Positions 23,620-33,517 of a DNA stretch of 64,000 nt are shown in pieces. The translations under genes were made by a program, and so were the position numbers. The stretch comes from Biomphalaria glabrata (Eukaryota; Mollusca; Gastropoda; Planorbidae). The stretch covers positions 60,941,309 through 61,005,308 of the forward strand of contig NC_074711.1 of the NCBI RefSeq assembly GCF_947242115.1, given 5' to 3'. The notes beneath the pieces were generated by a model. It had not been told where the DNA came from. It made no database searches and worked only from the letters and a program-made list of their open reading frames with translations. Within the stretch, counting starts at the first letter, position 1. Every line of letters starts with the position of its first letter.

Positions 23620-24340
23620 AACTTTAGTTTAGTATAAATAAACAAAATGAAACTTTATTTACATGGAATCAAATAATAATAAAATATAATATATACACTA
23701 ACCACTATAAACTACCCTCTAAATCTATGCCACTACAAACTAACCAAACTAACTAACACAAACTGATCAAACCAACTATCTAACGAAATCACTACAACTA
23801 CTACACTAGACCTAGATCTACACAAACACACTACAATAAACTAGTCTAGATCTACAATATCCTACTATTACACTCATAACACTAACACTAAAACAAGAAT
23901 ATCTTATCCTTAGGCTCAGTACCTTACTATTCACTAAGAACAGAACTGAGAAACAGACTATAAATATAACTAAGTTTACTAAGGCGATAATAAAGAAACG
24001 AAATAACACTAGCTTAAGCTTCCCTAGAATTAGATCTAGAATAGATCTACAGAAACAATAACAAAACTATCAATAGCAGAAACAAAGTAACACTAGCTTC
24101 CCTAGAATTAGATATAGAATAGATCTACAGAAACAATAAGTTGAATAACAAAACTATCAATAGCAGAAACAAAATAACACTAGAGTCTAGATCCTAGATT
24201 CCCTAGAATTAGAATAGATCTAACAACAGCGGTTATAAACAGCAGCTATTAGCAGTAATATTCAACAGCAGCAGCTAAAAGCAGCAACAATAGCCTGCAA
24301 TACATAAATGCAAAACTATATTAGTATTAGATCTATATTC
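23620..24340. repeat. G-poor, strand-asymmetric tract with imperfect tandem units
   Basis: The plus strand is almost devoid of G over several hundred bases (ACTAACCACTATAAACTACC and similar) and repeats TAGATCTA at least seven times. From 24,005 to 24,230 three imperfect ~80-90-bp units repeat TTCCCTAGAATTAGA and AACAAAACTATCAATAGCAG. No coding sense in any frame. The following 24,341-24,740 shows nothing recognised. Confidence 0.6.
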
Positions 24341-24744
24341 TATTAGGACTGATGGACGCCGCCATCTTCCGTACAGCATGTTGCCAACTATTATGACAAA
24401 TAGTCCAAGTAGAAAATAAAACAACTACCTTACACATAGTATAAGATCTAGTAAAAAATATAAAATAATTTTACACTTACAGGCCGTCCCAGGTACAGGA
24501 ATAAAAATATAATTAGACGACAGACCACAAAGATATTCAGCTGTCACACAGACAGATATGGTACTGACCACTGGTCAACTGTACACTGAACTGTCTTTAA
24601 ACAGCGTGGCATCACTTTTTATACACAAAAAGCGGAAGTACAAATAATAAGTTTGGCACTAGCTTATAAAAATAAAATATATAAAAATATAGCTCTGGGA
24701 GCGCAAGCTTACATTTAAAATAGCGAATATGGTACAAACTGTAA

Positions 24745-24945
24745 AATGTTTTACAAGTTTCGGATGTTCCTTCAAAGTTGAAGATAGTTTACTTCCTAGT
24801 CCAAACCTCTCTCAGGACGAAGGGGGATGGGAGCGGGCAGGGTTTGAACCCGGGAGCATCGATAAATCCAAACTACAGTCCAGCGCGGAAACCGCACGAC
24901 CAGGCAGTCATTCAACTAGATATCCCTCCCCCCCCCCCCCCCCCA
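24745..24945 (-). repeat. tRNA-derived SINE family C (copy), next to a poly-C tract
   Basis: The minus strand reads GCGGTTTCCGCGCTGGACTG (A-box region), GGGTTCAAACCCTGCCCGCT (B box) and then the family C body with GGACTAGGAAGTAAACTATC. The 3' end GGAACATCCGAAACTTGTAA lies near 24,750. The plus-strand side runs into a pure C tract at 24,927-24,943. Confidence 0.7.
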
Positions 24946-25346
24946 AGTGGTCCAGACATAACGTAGTGAGAAACAGCGTGAAATAGCGCAAAACAAAGAA
25001 CAATTAGTAACATTATTTCTAATAGCACAAAATAGCTAATTAGTCCATGATTAGTCAATTAACTATTGGTAATTAGTTATTTTGTTTGGTATGTCAAACA
25101 AGGGAAAGAAATTGTTATTCTAGATCTATTACAAATTTAATTAAATGACTGATCCAAACTAATTGATATACTTACATTTTGTACAAGCTTGTTTTATAAA
25201 AAAGTTTTTTTTTTTCTTGCTTATGTTGCCATTTCTTTGGAAATCAGTTCAATTATTTTTATTTCAAATACACAATACATTTTTGCTCTTTCATATCATA
25301 ATTATGTTTCTCTCTCTCTTTATATATATATATGTAGGCCTATGTG

Positions 25347-25590
25347 TCTTAGTGGGATACGTGGTAGAGAGGCTGAGTACACTTGAACTTGGCTTGACTT
25401 GATTACCTATGAAGGGGGCTCGAGTTTCGACACCCGACTCGAGCAGAGTTGTGTTTACTGAGCGCCTAAAGGCAGCACAGAAAAAACATTAACCCAGATA
25501 CCCCCTTTCCACACTGGTCCACAAATGAGATTGGACCATAGTGCTCTGATCATGCTATAAGCATGAAAGTAGCTATATATTTTTTTTAAG
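25347..25590 (+). repeat. tRNA-derived SINE, family A (copy)
   Basis: Head GTGGTAGAGAGGCTGAGTAC and TTTCGACACCCG B box, body GCAGAGTTGTGTTTACTGAG shared with 610-800, and a 3' end CATGCTATAAGCATGAAAGT before a T-rich tail. It abuts the duplicated segment that starts near 25,615. Confidence 0.75.
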
Positions 25591-25614
25591 CAACCGTGTC
25601 TTAGTAGCCGTGTC

Positions 25615-26148
25615 TTAGCAGCCATGTGTCTTAGCAACCGTGTCTTAGCAACCGTGTCTTTGCAGCTGTGTGTCTTAGCAACCGTGCCTTAGTAACCGTG
25701 TGTCTTAGCAGCCGTGTGTCGTGGGAATGAGCTCTAATTATTTGATTAGAAAATATATTTAAAAAATAGGCGAAACATTTCATTTGTTTAAACTTGATAA
25801 TATTAGAATGAAATAAGTCTGGAAGGGGGGGGGGCGGAGGAAACGCTCCCGTCGCCTCAGCGTGGCGCCTCCGTTGAAACGTCCGCCCGGGGGAGCGGGA
25901 GCAAACAGGGCCTCCAGTGCACTTGGTGAGGATGTGAGAAAAGCTTTCCAACCCGCCCCGCATCTATTGCGCACCATTCCCAAGCAGGGTCCAACGGTAA
26001 AGGGTTGGGGGGGGGGTAATTTCAATTAGTGGCCAACTTGACTGCAGAAATAAAATGTACAAACTTAGTGAATCCGAATGATAAATAGAGCATAATTACA
26101 TGTCTGAATAAAAAAATACATGTAGGCCTATTACATGTTGATATAGAT
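25615..26148 (+). repeat. Near-identical direct repeat flanking SCR2 (left copy)
   Basis: Matches 31,855-32,398 with only a handful of differences, including the same predicted 110-residue minus frame. It begins with tandem 14-bp units (CTTAGCAACCGTGT), passes a GC-rich core with GGAGGAAACGCTCCCG and ends TTACATGTTGATATAGAT. No terminal inverted repeats or tRNA-like boxes were found. It carries an extra GGCCTA at 26,125-26,130 relative to the right copy. The predicted ORFs have no recognisable content. Confidence 0.85.
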
Positions 26149-26189
26149 ATAGATATTGATATATGCCTAGGGCATTTTATGTCTTATGT

Positions 26190-26430
26190 TGGGGTCTTGT
26201 CCCTTTGCAACTTCTTGTGTGACTAAAGAGGCCAATCATTGAAACACAGCTTCTGTCACAGGTTGGGCATCTGTAATCACCAGGCGTTTTTGCACGTTCT
26301 CCTTTCTACTTCTTTTGTGTAACCCGGGACCCTTCCTTTATGTTCGCTCTCCATGTTGCGTTTTCATACCTCAGTAATCATTTGAAGTGGACGACCAGAG
26401 GCTCTCCTGCCTTCTGTAGATAGGTAGATA
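26190..26430 (-). mobile_element. LINE 3' fragment of the same family as 33,869-36,088
   Basis: The minus strand reads the C-terminal end of that family: GRRAS/RPL-like words, KGR...RKRRTC, APGDYRCPTCDRS-like zinc finger, SLF..HT, and the TAAAATGCC end at the 26,190 side. Broken by stops. Confidence 0.7.
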
Positions 26431-27277
26431 GATAGATGGATCATGGATATACAGATCCCCTATATATAATCTAGTTCCTCTTTGTTAAAACAGATTTGAG
26501 TTTGATTTAGATATTTCTGTTTTGTTGTTGTTTTGGTTCTTGTCACTAAACTGACTAAACAAACATATCGAGCCATGATTCTAGCTAATAGCAATGTTGT
26601 TTTTTTTCATTTCTATTTAACTATTTATTGTGCAGCTTTACATTCTCCCCCCTCCCCCATTTAAAGATCTTACATTAAGCTGCATTGTGGGATGGAAGTC
26701 TTTAATGAAATCATGTTCAGATAAGTAAAACGTATATTTTTACATATAATGGGAATATTTTAAAACTATCCAGCATCACTGGGCTAAGATGACCTATTGT
26801 TTTGAGTACTATATGGTTATCCATAAACTCCAATGCTAAAGTAAACGTATTTATGCAAGCCTATCCAACATCAGCACTATTAATATAAAACAAAAAGATA
26901 GCTCAGGAGAAACATATTGTTTTGAGTATTGTCATCTATTCTAAAGTTGTTTGGGCGACATCTGGTCAAACCGACACATCTCACAGTGTCTCATTTATGT
27001 CACGTGATGTCAATAACCAACCATGCAACAATACATATCTTTAACGTGATTGAAAACGCTGTATGTTACACAGTTAGCTATTTTCTCGAAGATTCTACGA
27101 TTACTCACCTGGCCAGACAACCACTGGGGCTTTTAAAATTATATAAACATTGACCTGACCCATGATGTACAAGTCTAGTAGGTGACACTCAGTAGGTGAC
27201 GTTCAAACCAGGATACACAAACACACAACTCTCTGCTTCAGTCATACAAGTTGAAGAATAACAAACCACAAAACAAA
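26431..27277. other. Region upstream of SCR2
   Basis: No gene seen. Possible regulatory elements: TATATAAA at 27,140-27,147 (138 bases before the SCR2 ATG), and a splice-acceptor-like CTCTCTGCTTCAG ending at 27,241, 36 bases before the ATG. The two imply different 5' ends. Confidence 0.35.
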
Positions 27278-30200
27278 ATGAATTCACTCGCCTGGATTAC
27301 TTCTCTTGTATTGCTTACATCTGTACTCCTCTGTGCTTTCGGTGATGAGGAGACTAGTGAGTAATTTATAACTTAAAGACACACTGAATTAAAACTGAAT
27401 TAAAAAAGTTATAGGGTTACCATATAGATAAGAGCTTGGTTTTTACAGAAATTTAAACTGTTTAAAAATATGTTAGAAATGAATAATTTAAATTAAAATG
27501 CATTGTTAACAATTATTGAAATGTAAGTAGTTTAATTAAATATTTTCTTCTCACTATTGGCCTAAATTCTATTTAAAAACTCATCATCTGAATAAGCCTG
27601 CAATTCGATTGTAATTTAGCTCTAGATGATTGGTTTAAACTAATGAGAATTCAGTTTGAACACAATTGTTGACCCTAGCATTACTATTAGAACAATATAG
27701 ATGCACAAACAAAAACAGTTAAATGCATACACCAACACGCAAGTCCAACGCTTGATGAATCAGACACTTCTATGAACTTGTCGGTGACGACGAATGGCAT
27801 CTTGACTGAAAGTGGAAGAAATGAGATTTTTAAAAACTTTTTCCACCATATTTGATGCAATGTTAGAACTGAAGGGGAAGCATGGGAGTGTGATGGAACA
27901 GCGCCACCTTAAGGACTGAAACGAAACTCATAAGAAGATAGAACTACTTTCCAAAATGCTCCACATAGCTGCCCTAGAACCAGTTGTTCTTATATTTGAG
28001 ACTTTCTTAAAAAGCTTACACAAACTTATTCTGTCTGCCTGGTAACAAATTTGACTTTATTTCTACCACAAACTTTGCACAATTAATCGTTGGCGAAGAC
28101 AATACATGAATCAATCCCCCCCCCCCCCCAAAAAAAAAACATTAGTTAATTAATTCCTGGTAATTAATTATTTTGTTTGATACCAACAGTATACACAGAT
28201 GTGGCTAACTATGTAGGACTTTGTCCCCTTGGTCATTGGACATATACGGCCACTCTCAGATGGATTGAACATTGAAACAATTATTTATGGTAGTTAGCAA
28301 AACATGAATCAATAAAAAGTTAATAAAATAGTCAATTTATTACTGGTATAATTCTTTTGTTTGAGCCCAAAAAGGGATATGGTCCGTCATTATTAAAAGA
28401 TATGGCTAAATATGTGAGATTTTGTTCACTTAAATAATTGTACATGTCACTTCTCCCACACGCGTTCTGTAATCGAATTGAAACGTTGGTAAATTATTAA
28501 ATGTAACAAGCAAAAAATGAATCAATTAAAAAAGAAAATTAAGCAATTAATTATTGGTAATTAATTATTGTCTTTGATATCGAAAAAGGAAAATACAGTC
28601 TACATTATATATATATAGACATATTTTACCCGCGACCCGCGGGTCTTTATTTGCACATTACTTTCGATATAGTCACTGAGAGTGTTTAAACAATTAAACG
28701 AAATAATAATGTAATAAGTAAAGCGAATGTGTCAATGTAAAAATAGTGTGAATGAAGCTATCAAATCAAAATAGCTAATAGGCTTAATTAAATCCATTTT
28801 TTTTTTCAAATTAAAACATTTGCTTGTAGGCCTACATATATTTGATTAAAATTTGAGATGAATAGACTAAATTTTGTATGTTCATGTGTATAAAGTATAT
28901 ATTGAGGTAGACATAGATCTAAATCTACACTAATCTAGAGTTAAACATTGGCTTTTATAGAGTTCATTCTGTGCTGTGCATGCGTGACCTTTTTTCATGA
29001 ATGAATATAGGCCTATCTCAACACGGCTACGCAGCTTTAGCGAACAGCGAACGAATGTATTAAAATGCTTTAGAAAAACAAATTTGAATGTTAATTTGAT
29101 TAAAATATGAAATGAATGGACAATAATTAGTATATTTATGTGTTAAAGCACAAAACTATCTTTGCGAAAAGAAGTTTTATCATCTTAGAGTTCAATAAGA
29201 GTTTTAGACCTAGGCCTAGGAATAGACTCAGTAGAGAGATGTGTTAATGTGTAACCATTGGTAATGTCTAATGAAATAATGTTCGCCAGGAAATCTGTAG
29301 TCACAGATATCAGGAACTAATTTATGTAAAAAATGCTTTTGAATAATCTAGTGGATTGGATTTAGATGTATGTTAAACTTAGCTAATAATCCTTTCACGT
29401 AATTTCTCTTTCGTTACGAAAATAAAATTAGTTTTGCGAAAATGGGTTTACCCGAGGTCGATACATTCTTATCTATTAAAAACGAAAAGAGCGATAGCTT
29501 TGTTAAATGAATGGGATTATAAAGTGAACAATTAAACGAAATAATTTTTTGTACGTGATTCATGAATGAATATAGATCTAGGCCTATCTCAACTCGGCTT
29601 CGCAGCTTTCGTAAACGAATGTAGCTTTAGAAAACCAAATTTGAATGTTTATTTGATCAAAATATGAAATGAATGGACTTTAATTAATATGTTAATGTAT
29701 TAAAGTATAAAACTATCTGTGCGAAGAGAAGTTCTATCATCTTAGAGTTGAATTGAGTTTTAGATCTAGGGATGGTATTATAAAGTAAACAATTAAACGA
29801 ATTAATATTTAGTACGCGATTCATTACGGTATTGTCTAATGAAAGAATGTTCGTCAGGAAATCTGTAATCACAGATATAATGAACTAATTAATGTAAAAA
29901 ATGCGTTTGAAACACAAAATTGAAGGTTAATTTTATTATATAATGAAATCAATGGATCTTCTTTTGTCTTTTCATGTGTCAAAGTAAAAAACTATCTGCG
30001 CAAAGTGTATTTCTTAAAATTAGATCTAAGTCTAAATCCTTTCTATCTTTTCTCATGTCAACATTGTAGACATGGCATAGATCCATAAAATACTATAGCT
30101 GTAATAGATTCGGACAACTTTATTTTTTTTGAGGGTCTTACATTTGTTTTAGGGCTACAATACATTCACTAAGGTCTAAGTTGGTACCCAAGGAACATTC

Positions 30201-30313
30201 CTGCCTAGTTTTATCAAGATTGGTCAAGCGGTTTTGATGTCTATAAGTAACATACATACATACATACATACATACATACATACATACCCCTCACATTCTA
30301 CTTTATAATATAG

Positions 30314-30360
<47 letters not shown>

Positions 30361-30728
30361 TAGTAAATGTGTAGTTCTTCCCCTAAGATTTGTTTATCTT
30401 TACAGGTTATTCTTGTTTTTCCGATGAGCAATGTTCAAACGCAAGCAATGCCTCCAACTTCTTCATGAACCAAGTGAAATACTGCTGCAAGGCTGGTGAC
30501 AAACTGGTCATTTCCGCTAAGGGAAAGAATTTCCACTTCAAGGGCAGTTCTTTTGTTCACATTGAAAAGAGGGACGCGCAGGTTGAAGCGCTTCCTGAAG
30601 AGGAAACCAAGACGTCTGTAAATTGCACTTGCTCCAGCGTGGACCCAAAGTTAATCGAGGAAGAAGCGAAGAGCGCTTTGGAAAAGATGCAACAAGAATT
30701 CAAAAGTTGGTTCGATTATTTTTGGTAA
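27278..30728 (+). CDS. SCR2: small secreted six-cysteine protein of the SCR family
   Basis: Exon 1 at 27278-27356 (26 codons plus A) and exon 2 at 30406-30728, joined over a 3049-bp phase-1 intron (donor GTGAGT, acceptor TTTACAG). The protein has 133 residues. The N-terminus MNSLAWITSLVLLTSVLLCA is a clear signal peptide. Exon 2 starts SYSCFSDEQC and shows C-x5-C-x16-CC-x3-GD, a beta-like stretch, HIEKRDAQ, then C-x-C and SSVDPKLIEEEAKSAL in a charged C-terminal helix ending in FDYFW. Three N-glycosylation sequons are visible (NAS, NAS, NCT). Function is unknown and no known family is recognised. It is the only SCR gene on the plus strand and lies between two near-identical direct repeats (25,615 and 31,855). 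An acceptor-like site before the ATG suggests an untranslated 5' exon. The intron carries R1 repeats and an unclassified element. Confidence 0.85.
28005..28600 (+). repeat. AT-rich dispersed repeat R1, three tandem copies in the SCR2 intron
   Basis: Copies at about 28,010-28,195, 28,240-28,380 and 28,440-28,600. Each has ATGAATCAAT and TTAATTAATT/GGTAATTAATTA and ends with TTTTGTTTGA or TCTTTGATATCGAAAAAGG. The first contains a C10 and A9 tract. Confidence 0.65.
28606..30312 (+). repeat. Unclassified intron-resident element with repeated ~290-bp units and a (CATA)n stretch
   Basis: Begins near CCCGCGACCCGCGGGTCT (28,630) and ends with AGTTTTATCAAGATTGGTCA, (CATA)n at 30,248-30,289 and TTTATAATATAGAT. 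This end resembles a 3' end found on several invertebrate repeats (AAGTTTCATCAAAATCGGTC type). Inside, TTTGATTAAAATATGAAATG-type units recur near 28,838, 29,088, 29,650 and 29,930, and 28,996-29,345 is duplicated at 29,560-29,915. No ORF of note is present, so it is probably non-autonomous. Confidence 0.5.
30312..30358. repeat. (TA)n microsatellite
   Basis: Pure dinucleotide tract 47 bases before the SCR2 exon 2 acceptor. Length variation here could affect splicing of exon 2. Confidence 0.9.
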
Positions 30729-31854
30729 TTAATTAAAGTTGAAAAAAAAAACAACAACCTTCTTTTCGTTATAATATATGGCCCGCTAGTTGTCTGTATG
30801 AAAGTAACTCATCTAGGGTTTATTTTGACCCGCAAAGAAAAATGCAGAAAAGCAAATTTTCACAACTTTTTTTTACTTGCGTGGTTGTTATTATTTGATT
30901 GATTTAAAAAATAATGAAACTAATTGTCAATGTTACTTCCTATACTGGGATTACGATTTTTTGAGCATTTTAATGTTAGGCACATGGTGAGCATAGCGAC
31001 GCACCATAATTGACAGAATCAGAACGCCACATTTAGTGACGTCACGAATATTGGTAATTGGCTTGTTTATGTTAATATGATTTAGTTGGTATGATTTCTA
31101 GGTGACAACATTGATTACTGAAAGATTTCGTTCAAGTTCTTCAGCAGTTCTGTACTTGTGATAGTGTCTGTTTCATCGAGCTTGCAAGAGACACAAGACA
31201 CAAGTACAAGACACAAGTACAAGACACAAGTACAAGACACTCAGGCATCTCTTGAGTAATCTTTCGAACCCAGCCAGCCATTTACAACTACAAGACAAAC
31301 TTTTACATTAAATAGACTGTCACACACACACTGAGTTGTGTTTGCGGTATCAGCATGCAAGTCTTTTTCTGTATTAAAAGTCTTTTTTGTGTTACTTTTT
31401 CAACGGTATTAGAAACTGGTACATTTTTCTAGATAGCAACCAGGTCACTATTGTGGACTAAAAAAAATTTTCATAAGCCTAACGGGAGTATTCATTGTTT
31501 CATTTAAATAATTTGCCATTATTTTAAGCCTGCACAATGTTTGAACAATTGTTGAATCTAGCTCTCAGCCGAGCCTTTCAGTTTAAATGGATTGTAGCCG
31601 GGTACTTCGCCTCAAATGTCGTCCCCAATATTTGATTTACCTGTGCTCCGAGTGTAGATGGGTCACACGTCTCACCCTTGTTTCACACTTCATACTTATT
31701 TATGTCATAGCGTTTACCAAGGTCAAAAAGAAAGCGGAATTAATTATTTTTTAAAATTTATTATCTAACGATTCTATCCAAAGATTATAATACTACATAG
31801 TACTACGTGTATTCTCCTTATTGCAAAGAAATATAGATTACTTTGGAAATCCTT
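30729..31854. other. SCR2 downstream region, no gene recognised
   Basis: An ATTAAA 6 bases past the stop codon could serve as a weak polyadenylation signal. A four-unit 13-14-bp tandem repeat (ACACAAGTACAAG) lies at 31,192-31,240. Otherwise no ORF, SINE or LINE motif is seen. Confidence 0.45.
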
Positions 31855-32398
31855 CTCAGCAGCCATGTGTCTTAGCAACCGTGTCTTAGCAACCGTGTCT
31901 TAGCAACCGTGTCTTTGCAGCTGTGTGTCTTAGCAACCGTGCCTTAGTAACCGTGTGTCTTAGCAGCCGTGTGTCGTGGGAATGAGCTCTAATTATTTGA
32001 TTAGAAAATATATTTAAAAAATAGGCGAAACATTTCATTTGTTTAAACTTGATAATATTAGAATGAAATAAGTCTGGAAGGGGGGGGGGCGGAGGAAACG
32101 CTCCCGTCGCCTCAGCGTGGCGCCTCCGTTGAAACGTCCGCCCGGGGGAGCGGGAGCAAACAGGGCCTCCAGTGCACTTGGTGAGGATGTGAGAAAAGCT
32201 TTCTAACCCGCCCCGCATCTATTGCGCACCATTCCCAAGCAGGGTCCAACGGTAAAGGGTTTGGGGGGGGGGAATTTCAATTAGTGGCCAACTTGACTGC
32301 AGAAATAAAATGTACAAACTTAATGAATCCGAATGATAAATAGAGCATAATTATATCTGAATAAAAAAAAAATACATGTATTACATGTTGATATAGAT
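31855..32398 (+). repeat. Near-identical direct repeat flanking SCR2 (right copy)
   Basis: Right partner of 25,615-26,148. It has one more CTTAGCAACCGTGT unit, single-base differences, a slightly different G-tract and A-tract, and lacks the 6-bp GGCCTA. The very high similarity implies a recent duplication or gene conversion. Confidence 0.85.
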
Positions 32399-33517
32399 TA
32401 ATGAGTTATTTCACATTCTTATTCATGATTACTGAGAAATTAATTACAGTTCTAGTGAGAGAAAAAAAAGGCTGAGAAACGCCGTCTGTTGGACTGTTAT
32501 GTAAACAAGAGCTATCTCTAGAAAAGTCACGTGTTAGCAGATATGTTTATTCATAAAAAAATAAAGTCCCGACTAGCATGACCCTTAGAAAAAGGCGACG
32601 TCCTGAATTGATAGGCTCAATCATAGACATATATTGCTCAAATGCTTTGAATCTTTAATGGAGAAGTACGAAAATGTTATAAGCAATTAGTTGTCTACCA
32701 AAAGTTGTTTTGGACGTAGGGCCTTTATATAGAAGAAAATAACACTTTAAGCATACTGCAACAGGCATGTCGTCACCTAGTAACTTTACGTGTACTGCTT
32801 GCACCTCTCTGGTCAGGTATGGCAGTGATCACGACTGTCTCTAAAACACTAACTCAACAGATTGGTGGGATAAGACAAGTGAAATTATAATAATGGCAAT
32901 GTCTTCGATTCCGAAGATTAAGGATGAGTGCAGTATTTCAATCGATTATAATTTAATGTGTTGCTTTTTATGCCACTCGTTTCATGTCTAGATTTTGTTC
33001 AATATTAGGCCAGGGGGATATTTAGCATCTTATGTTATCAGCATACACATACAAACAATTGCTTCATTACTTCGCGATAGTTTTATGCTTATATTTGCAA
33101 ATCATCTGCCCATTTTCTTATTAATAAGAACGATGTCAGCGTTAATTATCGTCTCTGAATTATTATTTTTTTAAATCATTGTGATTATCGTAGGTGGTTC
33201 TTGCAGGGAAATCTAACTTACACATTACATTTCACACAAGCTCACTTCTAATTGGCATTGACAGTTGTTTTGTAGAATGTTAAACCCTCCGATTATTGAA
33301 AAAAAAGAATACAAACTGCTTTTTAAAATTTTACTTTTAAAATGGTCTATATGTATGTGCATATAATAAGCGCGCTTAATTTTTAAAACATAATGCCAAC
33401 GTTTCACAACACTAACAGTAGCCGTTGCATCAATGAACGTGTTTTAAACTATTTTAAATGGGATAAAGACGGCATAGTGAAATCAGATTGACTAGAGAAT
33501 GAATCTAAGGTAGGGTT
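32399..33517. other. No gene recognised
   Basis: No ORF with recognisable content. GTAGCCGTTGCATCA at 33,419 is shared with 40,588, the edge of a dispersed repeat of unknown class. Confidence 0.4.

Noticed and set aside
25631-25963. 110-residue minus ORF, repeated identically at 31,886-32,218
   Set aside because: Identity comes from duplication of the DNA segment. The protein has no recognisable domain and includes low-complexity repeat translation, so coding is unsupported.
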